The translations under genes and the position numbers were made by a program. Below are positions 34,809 to 46,941 of a stretch of DNA of 64,000 bases, piece after piece. The first letter of the stretch is position 1. Every line of letters starts with the position of its first letter. Source of the stretch: Capronia americana (Eukaryota; Ascomycota; Eurotiomycetes; Chaetothyriales; Herpotrichiellaceae); the NCBI GenBank assembly GCA_016110215.1, contig JADWQD010000008.1, positions 1,178,001 to 1,242,000 of the forward strand, read 5' to 3'. A model generated the notes under the pieces. It did no database searches. It worked only from the letters and a program-made list of their open reading frames with translations, and was not told where the DNA came from.

Positions 34809-36308
34809 TCAGTTCCATCTCTGGTCTTTGCGAGCGCCAGGCTTCATGATAGGGAGCTCATCACTCTCTTCGACACGCACCTCATACTCATGTTTGACTC
34901 TTATCTCGCCCTCGTGGACGAGGCCGCGTTCAGACCCGTGGATACTCCCCGCCGGCGCTGTCTCGCTGATCTCATCCGTCTCTTGCATGTGGACGAAGCC
35001 TCCGCCGCCTGGTTGTTTCTGCGACCTGCCACGGGACAAGTTGCTCAACTCCGTGGTGTGTATGCCTGCCTTTGAGCCGAGCCCGCCACTTCCGCTGGTG
35101 TTATAACCTTTGTCGGTCCCTCGCTGGTCGATAAAGGTACGGATGAAGAGACGAAGTATTGGCGCTGTTGTCGCAATAGGAATGCAATAGTTCTCGATCC
35201 TAGAAGCGCTAGGTCAGCCTCCTTCAAGTGTTTTCAAAGTGACGCTGTGCACTAACTTGACCCATAGGATGAAAGGAACAATGTTCCATGTAAAGTCCAG
35301 CCGACTCCCAAGAGCGGAGAGAAGATATGTCTTCACGATTGAGGCAACACCCGACAGCAGCAACGGACCGCACAACAACAATGTTTGCCAGAGCCGCTGG
35401 CTGCGAATCCTAGAATCGAGTCTCTTGAACCGACTAAGAAACGAGTTCTCTCTGTTACTTTTCGCACCACGGAGCATGAATTGCCAGAGCTCGAATCCGG
35501 CCAGATAGGTCAAGGTGAAGTCGATAATACAGTTGAACGCTGCAGGGTGTCAGTGGCAGACTTGCTCAAGCAGGGGGCTACTTACCGCCCTGTACATATC
35601 CCACTGTAGCTTGGACTGTGGGCGCCTGACAGATGACCGAGCCATCTTGAGGCAAGGGGTCCCACATGTAGTGGAAGTAACTTGCTCGGTCGACGAGTCG
35701 GTAAGGATTTGGCCCGCATTGGAGAAATATTTGCAGGATGGTGAAGAGATTCGCCACGATCTGGACGACCAGGCAGACGACCACAATGATCCGCAAACTC
35801 CTCCTGTTCTGTGCGAAGCAAGTGTACAGGAAGAGGATTACGCCTGTTCGAGACCACATCGCCGCAGAGACGGCCAGGGGCTGCGATACAAAATCGTACT
35901 TCATTGCTCGGTTTTTCTCAAGGGGCGAGAGATAGAAGAAGTGTCTTCCAAGGCCCCATTCCCAGCTACAGAGGATCAACATTCGCTTCCGGAAAGTGGC
36001 ATCGGATTGATCTCGAACTCACCTCTTCCAGATCATCGCCATGTGTCCAAGGTCGAAGGCGTACCCCAAAGCAAAGAAGATATCTTCCAGACCCCATACT
36101 CGTTCGGGCTTCGAGACATTCGGGAGCAGCCATGCTATCCAAGCCTTGACACTGAATCTAAACAGCAGAACGAAGAAAACGAAGCCAGTCAGTACCCAGC
36201 ATCCAATGAAAATACTTGTCCCTAGGAGAAATCAGCCTGCGCCCTCCAAAACTATGCAAGGTGTTTACCTCTATTGACATCGGGACCGTCAGGTCTCGGA
36301 ACCTCCAT
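34809..36308 (-). CDS. Fungal rhodopsin-domain membrane protein
   Basis: Second Fung_rhodopsin (SAT4/PTH11-like) protein, 430 aa, with five exons: 36308-36269, 36221-36023, 35965-35586, 35539-35257 and 35199-34809. All junctions keep phase. Family landmarks are LEDIFFALGYAFD (TM2 region), FLYTCFAQNRRSLR (TM4-5), CQAPTVQATVGYVQGAFNC before TM5 and WNIVPFILWVKIENYCIPIA in TM7. The tail (about 100 residues) is polar, with a Gly-rich QPGGGG and an acidic stretch. Membrane topology predicts a plasma-membrane receptor-like role; the ligand is unknown. It shares family but little sequence with the protein at 7224-8787. Confidence 0.85.
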
Positions 36309-37578
36309 TTTGTCGGTAGTGGAAGCCTTTTTTGCCGGCCGGAGGTGACACTGTGCTGGGAGTGAGGACGAGCAGGTCTTATTTCATTCGACGCTTGGCC
36401 CCGCGCTCGCACGAGGTAAGGATCTGTGCCTTGCAGATACAGCCGAACCAGCAGTGTGACATGCGAGGGAAGATGCGCATGTACCTTGCATCCGGCACAC
36501 GTCTACGAGTGACCCCCAGGCCCCTAAACCTGGCATCGCTACGAGAGCTTTGGGAACGACAACAGAGACTGTCCCGGGGACTGGGCGGAGAAGGAGTTGG
36601 TCTCCTGATACACCCGACTTGTGTGGCTAGCCTTTGGATCACTTACACCATCTAGGTTTATCCCGTTTTCTGTCATGTACGAGTACCCAGTAGGCCAGCG
36701 TCCGTGCTGGTGCTGCGCCCATTCATGGAACAGGAGACATTCCGGTTGGTCTTGGCGGGCGCTGGCGACCCTGGCGTGGTCGGGCGCCGAATCATCAGAG
36801 CAGAAATTTTCGAGGTCCTAACAAGGTAAGCGAAGGCTGTTTGACAAGCACTCCTAATTTCATCAGGGACCTCCCAGCACTGTCCCAGCAATCGGAGGCC
36901 GTCCTCGGCCATTCAACATGGCGTCCACTTACAATCTATGTTGAAGCCTGTAGTGGCGGCCCAGCCAGACAGCGGACTCTCAGACGAAGGTGGTGGCGGT
37001 CAGGCACCCGGCCAAGCCAATTCATCACTTCAACTCGCCCAACCCGCCAAGCAATCCTGTGTTATCAAACTTCCTGCCACAGGAAGCTGCTGATGCATGC
37101 CTGCAGTTACTATGGCAGCGTCTGCCTCTGATTTGTGCTAACGAACCGGACGGTGTACTTTTGACGCCAAACTTAAGCGGAGGCGCTATTAGTGTCAGAG
37201 GGTCTCGAGTATCCCTGCGCGTCTCCCCCCGGCCCGGGATCCGCCAGGAAATGGCGTGCCGATCGCTGCATGTTCCGAGTACGCTTCAAGCCCCGTCAAA
37301 AAATTAAGCGAGTCTCGCGCTAGTCAAATATGCAGGCAGTCACCTGGGCGGCCATTCTGACATGCCTGGTGTTAGTTGAGGCACGCTTCATTTTATTTTT
37401 CATGGTGCGACAGATTTACTCAAACGCATCCTGGTGAAGAGAATAGGAAGTTTACGAAACGGTTGCTCCGTCCCGGAATCTTGCACGGACACAGGGCCTT
37501 GTGGCGGTCCGAGCTGATTCAAGAATAGTGTTCACTAAGCGTGACCGGCGGCTACCCTGGGATCTGCGCAGCGCACGT
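36309..37578. other. Intergenic stretch (1.3 kb)
   Basis: No gene is supported. The open frames on both strands are short and lack family motifs. Confidence 0.5.
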
Positions 37579-38899
37579 TCATACCGCTCCGTTAGCGGTT
37601 CGCAGCTTTCTCATTTCCACGAGGCCCTCCCCGGCCTCTGGATAAGCCTCGAAGGTGACTTCCAGGCCCACCAAAGCCGCCATCTGTTTCCACTCGCGAC
37701 TACTCCTGATCCTTCCGGCATACAAGGCGATCATCGTGGCGTGCATCTTGCCATATGTCGGATTCTTCGCGAACTCGTGGATCAGCATCCTCGAGTACGG
37801 AGCCATTGCGTCGGCAACCTTCTTCATCAGTCGCAACGCCTCGAGGTCGGACAGGTTGTGATATATGTGGGTGAGGCTGTATACGAGAGCTCCTATGACC
37901 GGCTCTGGCGATTCGTCCTTGAAATCCCAATGTTGGATTGTCAGGCTGTCCCCGTTCACCGTGTCGGGGTGGAAGTCTTGCAAGACGAGGTCGTCCTTTT
38001 TCAGGTGGGGATACGCAGCCTTGACTTCGAGGAGCATCTCGCCTCGTCCTCCGCCGATGTCGACGACAACGACATCACCGGCATTGCCGCTGATGGCAGA
38101 ATCCAAGTCATAGCCAAAAGACTTGACCCGGTCTGGCATCGTGCCGAACTTGCCAAACTTGCCCTCCATGAAGCGCGAGAAGCTCGGCATGCGACCTTGC
38201 ATCTGCATAATAGAGTATGTGTGCTCGTTGGCAAACCTCTCCTCGCCGACCAGCTTGTACCCGTACTGCGTAGGTGTCTTGTTCTCTTGGAACGGGTACT
38301 CGAACTTTGTATCTCGAAGTTGCTTCATCAGGAACGCGGCCGCCCATACCGGCTCTGTTGAACTCGGGGATTTCAGCTGATGGAAAGTCCTTCGCGGGAA
38401 GGTTCTCTTACAAGTGCAACATGCCATCGAGCGAGGAGGGCACCGCCACCATGTGAGCTGTGATATCGTTGACCCGGTACGTCGTGTCATCGACCAAGTC
38501 CACAAACCCTAAACCGGCCATGGCGAACATGGTGTCCTCTGCTGAGGTCAGACCCATAGCATTGGTTTCAAAGGGGATTCAGACCTGTCAGCCGCAGACC
38601 TTGCCGGAGCGTCAGCTACATGCGCCACCACTGAAGCACCAAGACTCCTTACATAGCGGAGAAGTTTGTTTCTCTTCATCGCTTCTTTCCGCATCAGATG
38701 CGTCGGTCAATTCGTGGGCCGTGACCACAGGCCCCAGGCGATTGACCAGGGGAAAGAAGTTGAAATGGATTGCCACCGGGATGAATCCCAGAGCAGCGAC
38801 CTGGACCCGTCAGCATCAGCCGATTGAGAACGTCGAAGAATATTTGGGAATACGTACTGCAGTGACCGTGGAGGCCAGCCTTGCTCCTGGACTGTCCAT
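37579..38899 (-). CDS. O-methyltransferase (class I SAM, family 2)
   Basis: SAM-dependent O-methyltransferase of the kind that tailors fungal phenolics or polyketides, 367 aa from the ATG at 38899. Exons: 38899-38858, 38800-38653, 38541-38412 and 38362-37579. The SAM loop VVVDIGGGRGEMLLEV lies in the last exon, followed by LVLQDFHPDT and FKDESPEPVIGALVYSL. The winged-helix part (MAGLGFVDLVDDTTYRVNDIT) is in exon 3. Exon 4 uses a weak GAG acceptor. The N-terminus is shorter than usual (about 400-450 aa in the family); a tiny extra exon at 38995-38971 (MPISVTTSG) could extend it. The next gene on the plus strand, 1.4 kb away, is an MFS transporter. Confidence 0.78.
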
Positions 38900-40386
38900 C
38901 CCTTTCGACACACGATGTAAGAAACAACCTAGACACGGGCCATCAGTGTATGGTGGTCAAACTTTCTCACCCGACGTCGTGACAGAAATGGGCATCGTGA
39001 GAAGCGAAGCGAAGCGTCTTGACCGTCAACAGATGGCTTGATTTTACTGGAGGACCTGCAAGGGCAAGCATACGAGGGCACTACTCGTCGAAATTGGTTC
39101 CCTGACCTTGTACGTCCTCAAGATAAGGTGAACAGGCCCCACCGGGGGGAAAGCGTCCCGCGGCGAATGGCCAGGCCAAGAGCAGCCAAGAGGGGACAAG
39201 GGGGGACAAGCCTGTCTGGGCTGGTGGACGGTGCCTAGACACTTCGGTTCTTCCGCTCCAAACCATACCCACCATCCCTAATAGAGGCGCGAATGCCGCC
39301 ATTCCAGCCTAGCTTGCGACTTCCGGCGGCTTCCCCGCCTGCAGCTCGGCCGTGGAAACTCCCGTCGAGACCCGGGGGTTAATTCCAGACTCATAACCGC
39401 TGCTGCTATGGCCACATGCCACTGTAAGAGGACTGTGGTGCACAGAAGAACATGTGCTGGAAATGTCAGAGCATCCGGCTCGCAGACTGTGTTTTTGCCT
39501 TCTTCACGAGGGGGAAGGTCCCGCTATTTCTGCGGAGAAGACCCGTTCAATACCATGGACTGACTGATCAGGAGCTGCATTCATCCCTGTCTATTCGAGG
39601 CCTTTAACTTCCACGCGATGGCTGGCAACTGGGAAGTCTCGTCAAATGCACGACAGCAACGCTAGTCTACAAGGCTCCAAGCAGAGCGAATCGAACGATC
39701 TTCTAGCTTTATCAAGTGTCGCAGCCCCCCTGGACCTTGATGCCATTCCCTTTGAGGTATCTCGCCGGACGATCAGCGCCCTTCCTCCCTTGACCGCCTA
39801 GGGTCAGGCTAAGGTACTGTGTGTTCCGTATGAACCCTGTCTCTGAGCTTTTGCAGCTCTTTTCTTGCTCGGCATGCGGAGCCACAAATCGAGCTGGCTT
39901 GAAGCACGTCCCCTTTGGTCGTCTCAGGCCACACACATGGAGCCATGCCCCCCGGAGTCGCTTCGAGACAAGCGACCAGGCTATCGAAACTTGGCCGCCA
40001 GCTCTGGTGGCAGATATCGGCACAATCCCCTCTGCACTATTCCCTCCGGTCGAGAGAGTCGCTAGCGCTAATCAGCACGCGAGCCATAGGACGGTCTGCG
40101 AGAAAGAGCCCAGATTGCATCCGGCCTCGCGAACCACGGCTCCTGAGATACAAGTAGATACTCTAGGTCCCTGAACCGCTGACTACTGCGCGGCCACGTT
40201 GTGGCCAAAGCTCGTGGCACTTCATCTCTTCTCGGACGGTTTCTGGATCTTCTAATTTCAACCTCGCTTCTCTTTCTTCCAACACCTCGTTCTCTTCGCC
40301 CATAAAATCTCGTCGGCTACCACCCCTCGCTGCTTGCTTTAGGACATCGCTCCCGACATCAACATCAACCAGGCGACTACACAACC
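38900..40386. other. Divergent promoter region (1.5 kb)
   Basis: Carries the possible extra first exon of the O-methyltransferase (38971-38995) and the promoter of the MFS gene at 40387. Nothing else coding is supported. Confidence 0.5.
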
Positions 40387-42045
40387 ATGAGTGCTCCCTC
40401 CTCCTCATCCGGTACAGGTGACAAGCCCGAAATGTCCGAGAAGACCATTCCTGCGGAGAGCACCGTTGTGGCTGTTAGCAATGACGACGGCGATCAGCCC
40501 AGCAGCATCCTGGAGGGCCAAGATGCCACCAACAGCCGCAGCCCCAAGAACTGGAGCCCGTGGAAGAAACGGCTACTATTCCTCGCGTTGATGTCGAGCT
40601 CCATCCTCGCCGACGGGTACGTATTGAACGATCCTTCATCGATCTCGCTATATTCCATACTGATATTGTGTGGGCAGTGGCATGACCTGGGGCGCAACAC
40701 TAGTCGTCCCGCAAGCATTCGAGTGGAACACGTCCATCAACCACTCCGCGACTTCTCTCAACTACGGCATCTTGCTGCAAGGCTTTGGCGGTATAATCGC
40801 GGTGCCATTCATCGATGCTTACGGCCGGTCAGTCACATTCTCGCCTGTTGAACCCTTCAAACTCCTCTGCATGCAAACATGTACTAACTCTCCGCTCTCC
40901 CCCCTCTTAGCCTCCCGGTTTGGCTGTACCCTCAAATCGTCACCCTCGGCGTCGTCCTCGGATGCGTCTACGCCCAGTCCTGGTCCGTCTTCACCGCGTT
41001 GCGCGCCCTGCAAGGTCTATTCGGGACAGTCCCGCAAGTCATTGGCCTGCCCATCATCCACGACATGTACAGCCCCGCCGAATGGCCACGGTACATCAAC
41101 ATTTGGGGAACCACATTTCTGGTTGGGCCCTTCCTCTTTCCCGCCCTGGCCGGGTATATCCTCGACGGCACCGACTCGTGGCGCGACTGCTTCAAAGTGC
41201 TGACGGGGTTCTACGGCTTCTCGACGCTCTTGATCCTCGCGTTCGGCTACGAAACATACTACAACAGCACGACCACCACGACGCAGCAATCCAGCAGGAT
41301 CAAATCCTTCCTCGGCATAGGAAACACCAACCTGCCCAAGACGCGCACGCTCACCGAGTCGACCGTCAACATCGTCAAGCTGACCTTTACGCTCCCGATC
41401 CTGCTCGTTGGCCTGTCCACCATGATCAACTTCACCTGGCCGATCGGCATCACCACGACGGTTGACTCGTTCGTGCGCGCGCCGCCGTACCTGTTTGACA
41501 ACGTCGAGGACGCGTCCATCCGTTTCGCCGGCGTCATCGGCGCCCTGCTCGGCTTCTGCTTCGGCTACTTCTTCAACGAGTGGATCTACAACGGCTCGGG
41601 CGGCAGACGCAAAGCCCACTGGCGCAGCGAGTACCGCTTACACGGCGTGTGGTTCCCGATCGGCAGCATGGTGTGCGGTCTCCTGACGTATGGACTCACG
41701 TTGAACTACGGCAAGAGCTGGGTCGGCCTCGCGTTCGGCTGGGTCATGGTCAACATCGGCCTCGTGGGCAGTATGGTGGCCATCACGGCGTACGCGCTGG
41801 AAAAATACCCCCAACATTCGGCCGTCGTGTCCGCCATCATCAACATGTGGAGGACCTGCGGAGGCTTTGCTGTCGGATATTTCCAACCCAGCTGGATTCG
41901 AAAGGATGGCGTTGCCGCCGTGTTTGCCACGCAAGCGGCCGTCGTGGCTGTTTGTGCGGTTTTGTTAATCGGATCTACCATCTGGCTGGGTAGGAGGGCG
42001 GCCAGAGGCAAGACTCAATCGGAAAGCAGCGCCACTGAAGCTTGA
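40387..42045 (+). CDS. MFS transporter, DHA1 type (12 TM)
   Basis: Proton-coupled major facilitator, 504 aa. Exons: 40387-40616, 40678-40827 and 40911-42045, with introns GTACGT...GCAG and GTCAGT...TTAG, phases kept. A polar N-terminus of about 60 residues precedes TM1. The loop 2-3 signature is degenerate (PFIDAYGRLPVWLYP, where DxxGRR is usual). LRALQGLFGTVPQVIGLPIIHDM is TM4-5, and the long central loop (FLGIGNTNLPKTRTLTE) separates two six-helix halves. It is nearest to fungal DHA1-like multidrug or metabolite exporters. The substrate is unknown. The TM2-3 exon boundary follows AYGR, a conserved intron site in this group. Confidence 0.88.
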
Positions 42046-42337
42046 ATGGGGAGTGCATTCTTCATAGGCCAAAGAGGAATTGGGATCAAGTCCATACAGC
42101 CTCTCGGTTGGGTTGCAAACTGATACTTTCAGGCTTCAACGGGATCATCTACAATAAGAGGTCTCGCCATCAGCCAGTAGGACATAGTATACCTTGTTAA
42201 GAACACTACTCGGTATCCACCTATGTTATGTAGAAGGTTGCATACTCTCACTTACTCCTTTCTCTTCTCTCGTCCCAATACTCCATCTACACCTACCTTT
42301 CCTAACTTCCGCATCCTGAATAACAGCTCACGCACCA

Positions 42338-42377
42338 CAGGTAATCAGTACTACAGGTAATCAGTACAGGTAATCAA
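42338..42377 (+). repeat. CAGGTAATCAGTA tandem repeat
   Basis: Three near-identical copies at 42338-42350, 42354-42366 and 42367-42377, the last incomplete. They follow the 3' end of the MFS gene. Confidence 0.85.
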
Positions 42378-42620
42378 ACCCAGGGGACGTGATAGCGCGC
42401 GCGTGCGCCATGTGCTGAGTGCAGAACCAACGAGGATTGCCTTCCTTCCTTCCTTTTTTCCTTGCTTAGTCTAGCCAGAAAGGTGGCATCAACCTACAGT
42501 AATCCAATCCGACCCGAGCGAACACGACCTGAGATATTGACCCCGGATGTGTCGCTTGGTCTTATCGATCCCTCTACCGGCCCGCTCGCGCACACTTGTT
42601 AAGCGGTGCAGTCGCGCGTT

Positions 42621-42651
42621 AGCAAGCAAGCAAGCAAGCAACTAAGCAAGC
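42621..42651 (+). repeat. (AAGC)n microsatellite
   Basis: About seven AAGC units with one interruption (ACTAAGC). Confidence 0.85.
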
Positions 42652-43857
42652 GCGCTCGGGCTCCAGAGGGCCGTTGTATCTTGGACTACTGTATTGCGTA
42701 GTCCGTGCTTACTGGCGGATGCTCATACATCTATATATTATTCAAGGATTAAGTTCGACAGAGTGATAATGTAATTACATACAATCTGTAGCAAGGCTGT
42801 GCAGGAAAGGGGAAGGGGGTCTGTCGGGATATACCTCGTACTGTATGTACATACCTAGGTATCCGCCACGAGATTCCATATACATACTCTTTCTCAATGA
42901 CTTCAAGTAGAGGTTCCTTTTACTCTAATACTGTACGTAGACTGGAAGTCACTGGCAGAGAAGAGAGTCTTGTTGTTTCTGCATTTGCCGATTCAGGTAT
43001 GTAGACAGACTATTGACACGAGCCGGTCATGGACCAATAAATCGATAAAAGCGGAGAGAGCAATGGCACGCACGAACCGGTTCGTCCTGCCTTTAAGATT
43101 GGATCATATATATATTCCTACATGGCAGTATCAACCTTCCATTCCAATTAGTGCGGCGGAGCTTTCCAGGTAAACTACCTTAACAATTACTTGTAGCCCG
43201 TCAGATCTCGTTCCAATGCCTCGACTACCCTGCACATCGTGCCCTCTGTCAAGACTTATCCCCATGCAGTCGGTTGGGAAGACGACTTGGTCGGGCGATC
43301 ATTTCTGGGTTGTTTTATCGACAATAGTGACAAGTGATTAGTGGAGATGGAATCAGCGCAGGTTCGTCCACATGAAGTCAAGCGAGATAGTACAACTGTA
43401 CTCCGCCGATTCAAGCCCCAGACACGGTGGTTGTTGCTTCATCAGAAAACAGAGCCTGTGCGGAAAAGCACGTATTCTAGGCCGGGGACGCCATGGTCAC
43501 GCAGTCTCAATCATGGGCCGGAATGCTCGAGGGAGAGCGTGGTCAAGGTATGTATTTGGAGGTCAAAGGTGCTTAAGCAATGCGTTCATTGCTCGATATA
43601 TCTTCCTAAAAGAATCTACAACCTTCACCTGGGGACCAAGCGGATCTTTGCTCGCGAGGTTGATGTCGTGATCCAGCGAGCCAGGGCATACAGCGTTGCA
43701 GCCCCTAGTATCTAGCAAACTGACGCCAGACAAATAGTTGAACCACAGGAAATCGCGACACAGCAGAGATGAGCAAGTTTATTGGCCTCTTTCTGTTGCC
43801 GATATTGGCTTCGTCTCGAATCCAGAAGTGCTCTGGATCCAGCAATATCAAAACCAC

Positions 43858-45770
43858 TTACATCGTCTTACCGACCTCGGTCTCATCCATACTCTTCCCA
43901 CCTACAACGGCAGTGCCATCAGCTTCCACCTTCAACCCCTCCTCCCTCAGTGCGGCTTCCTGCTCCTCCGTCAATTGACTCAAATCAATCGTAATCTGCG
44001 GGCCCTTGAACCATTTCCTCGCATCGATGAAATAGTACAACAATGCACCACCCCAAACCGCCGAGTTGATCACACAGGTATAGTTCATCGTGTCAGCCGT
44101 CGGATTCGGGCCTCCGACAGGGAACATGCTCAACAAGATTCCAAACACCAGGAATGTAATGGCCATCCAAGCGAGAGGAATGGACGCGCGACCTGTGTAG
44201 ATGGGGCCCGGGGAGAATTTGTGCTGGCCCCAGACCAGCCGGCAAAAGATGGGAATTCCCCAGGCGAGATTGTTGCCCGCAACGGCGAGCGAGAAGAGGG
44301 CTGCGGCGGCGGCAGGAGCGATCAGGCAGAGCAGACCGAGGACTGCCGCAAGGAAAGCGCATCCAAGGGTTGTACGGACAGGAATGTACCCGAACTTCTT
44401 GGAGATGTGCCGGAAGAAGCTGGAGAACGGGAGCGCACCGTCACGGGAGAAGGCCCATGCTTGACGGGAAGCGGCCACGAGGATGGAGATGCCCATCTAG
44501 ATCCCAATCAGCGGAGTGTTAAGGCGGGAAAGAGACAAAAGGACCCACTAGGAACTGAACAATCATCAACAGTGCCATGAATCCCAGCGCACCATTCTTC
44601 CCCAGCGAGTCATAGTAAATCTGAGCCATTGGTTGACCGAAGGAGGAGCCCAAGATGCTTTCGACATCTTGTACCATGGTGGCCGCAATGACGATGCAGC
44701 AAATCCAGCCGAACAGCCAGCACGACCCGATAGAGAAGAGGATGCCGAATGGTGCCGCTTTCGTTGCGTTGGTTGCCTCCTCGGAGATGTGGACCGCAGA
44801 GTCAAATCCACCGATCGTCCAGATGGGACTCAGCCAGGAAATCATGAATGTCCACCCGGATGGCCACGTCGTGAGGTTCTCAACTTTGGTAAAGATGTAG
44901 GAAGCGCTGTTTAGTCTGTGTTTCGCGCCGATCGGCAGCGCAATGACAGTGGCGAAGATCAAGACAAAATTCATCACAACGAAGATGGTCTGCATCTTGC
45001 CCATCACGCGGGCCATTGTTGAAGCGATGAGGCCATGGCAGGCAACGGTGGCCAGGAAGACACCGTAGATGGTTCCATTGCTGGGTGTCCAGTTGCCATC
45101 ACGGGCGATCACTATCACAGAGAGGAACATGAGCGAGAATCCATCTGCACACTGAAGTCAGCCCGAGGCACTCAAAGAAGTCTCTTGAGGTCAATTACAA
45201 TCGATGGAGCACAGCCCGCCAACCAAGCCTAGTGTGTTGCTGTATCCAACGAGGAAGCTCAGCGGATTACGCCACTTCGGCGAAGCATAGTAATGAGTCC
45301 AGTAGTAAAGCCCTTCACCTTGTGAGCATGCGATACTGACGGAATGAATGGATGATTTGTTACCCCCGGAAGTTGGCATCGAGCTTGCCAGATCTCCCAT
45401 GGCTAAGCCGACAATGAAAATAAAACCTGAAGCAAGAAACCATCCCCAAACAAGCCCGACCGGTCCTGCGGGGATCGAGTATGATAGCGTGGAGGCGATC
45501 GACGGCAATAAACCCATTATGCTAAAAGCTAAAGCAAAGACCTCGAGCATACTGAAGTTGCGACGAAGCTCTTGTTTGTACCTGTAGTCTATTAGCTGTC
45601 AGTTGGCCGAATCACGTAAGGACGACGACGAACCCCATTTTAGCAAGGACAGCGGCATCTTCTTCTCCCGCGAGCGTCGTATCGACAACAAGAGATCCGC
45701 GGCGTTCTGAAGGAGGAGTATAGCCTGTTGCGCTGTGGCTCTCGCCCTTGTTGTCTGTTGATGAAGCCAT
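43858..45770 (-). CDS. APC-family amino acid/GABA/choline permease
   Basis: Twelve-TM permease of the amino acid-polyamine-organocation superfamily, 567 aa. Exons: 45770-45634, 45581-45364, 45312-45199, 45144-44549 and 44496-43858. Junctions restore the family signatures MPTSGG-LYYWTHYY, LCSID-YGFSLMF and QFL-MGISILVAASRQAWAFSRDGALP. The intron at 45363-45313 is 51 nt and open in frame, so retention would insert 17 residues inside the highly conserved SGGLYYW motif. TM1 carries FSMLEVFALAFSIMGLLPS. The closest named fungal types are choline transport (Hnm1-like) and GABA permeases; the substrate cannot be fixed. Confidence 0.9.
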
Positions 45771-46941
45771 GGTAACCAATGGGACCGCAAATAAAGGCGT
45801 CCCTCAAATCGAACAAGGACTCGCGGCCGGGTGACAGATTCATCAAATGCCAGGTGGGATTTTCGTGGGGAAGGAACATTAATGTACTCGTACGCGATGA
45901 AGATCACGGAGAGGGGAGTTCCATCCTTAGGCAAGGCCTCTCTTTCGCCTCACCAGATGCAGGAAGTGAAGCCGTAATCGCGATCGCGCCATCTGTTAAC
46001 GACGTGAGGTGGAACACGGATAGACGGACTTGAGCGAAACACGAGTTGGCAAACAGCCCTGACACTCACCTGTTGTTGTAGCCAGGGATCGTCACACGCT
46101 GGCGGATGCGGTATTGATGCTGAATGGTGGTGCTTGCTGGAAGGCGGCCACTGATCGACGAGGATCAAGATAAGAGTGTCGAAGCTCGTGATAAGCATTT
46201 CTCGTAGCACCTGGGACAACCAAACAAGGCCCGGCAACAAGGATAAGGGTTGCCTCTAACCATACCCAAAGCAGCTTCCCTAAGCGTATCGCACCATTGT
46301 GGCTGGCCCAAAGCTGCCATTCAGAGAAGGCGGTAGGAGAAAATGAATCCGAGGCCGTTGCTTGGAGCGCCTGCATAAATCAACTAGCTCTTGTACGTGT
46401 TGGACTAACACTGTCAATTGTCATTCACAATTATCTGTGTGCGGTAAACAGGAAGACGAAGACCCCCGAGGCGTCGCTCTGCCAAGCATGGTGCACGTGG
46501 TCACACGTGACCAACTCCGCCAACGAGTACGGGTACATTGAGGAAATGCATATATCTCTCTTGCCAGCGGACACAGACAAAGGAATTCGTGAGAGGTCAA
46601 CAGGCGTGTCCAGGTTCTGGGCCCGAACCACGCGGATCATATTTTGTATGAGTTAATCAAATACGACCCTCACCAGTGAAAAATCACTTTTGTGAATATG
46701 GACCATCAACAGACGGTCGAGGCACGCTCCAAAGAGCAGCCATCAGGCAAATCCATTTTCCCTGTCCCGTTAAAAGAATGTTCTCAAATCTCAACCCGTT
46801 CCGACGTAGAGCCAGTGCAGCACCCAAGCGCTCGGCTTCCTTAAGCGACAGTATGAACTTCACAGCAACATCAACCACGTCTCCTGTTTGCGTTTTGTTT
46901 CCATAACCACTCCATCCGCCGTCCGCGATAGGAATGGTAGC
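45771..46941. other. Intergenic stretch (1.2 kb)
   Basis: Promoter side of the permease and 3' side of the exchanger. No gene is supported; short frames on either strand lack family motifs. Confidence 0.5.

Larger units (their letters stand above)
42046..43857. other. Intergenic stretch (1.8 kb) with repeats
   Basis: Contains the short tandem repeats listed next and several TACATAC-rich tracts near 42845-42895. A 124-residue open frame at 43341-43715 (MEMESAQVRPHEVKRD...) lacks family features, and I do not call it. Confidence 0.5.

Noticed and set aside
37501..38361. Plus-strand open frame of 286 residues
   Set aside because: It is antisense to the O-methyltransferase, whose SAM motif and family alignment on the minus strand are clear.
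43341..43715. 124-residue open frame as a gene
   Set aside because: No family motif, no intron or start context support, and basic low-information composition.
43738..44580. Plus-strand open frame of 280 residues
   Set aside because: It is antisense to the APC permease exons, which match the family through conserved junctions.
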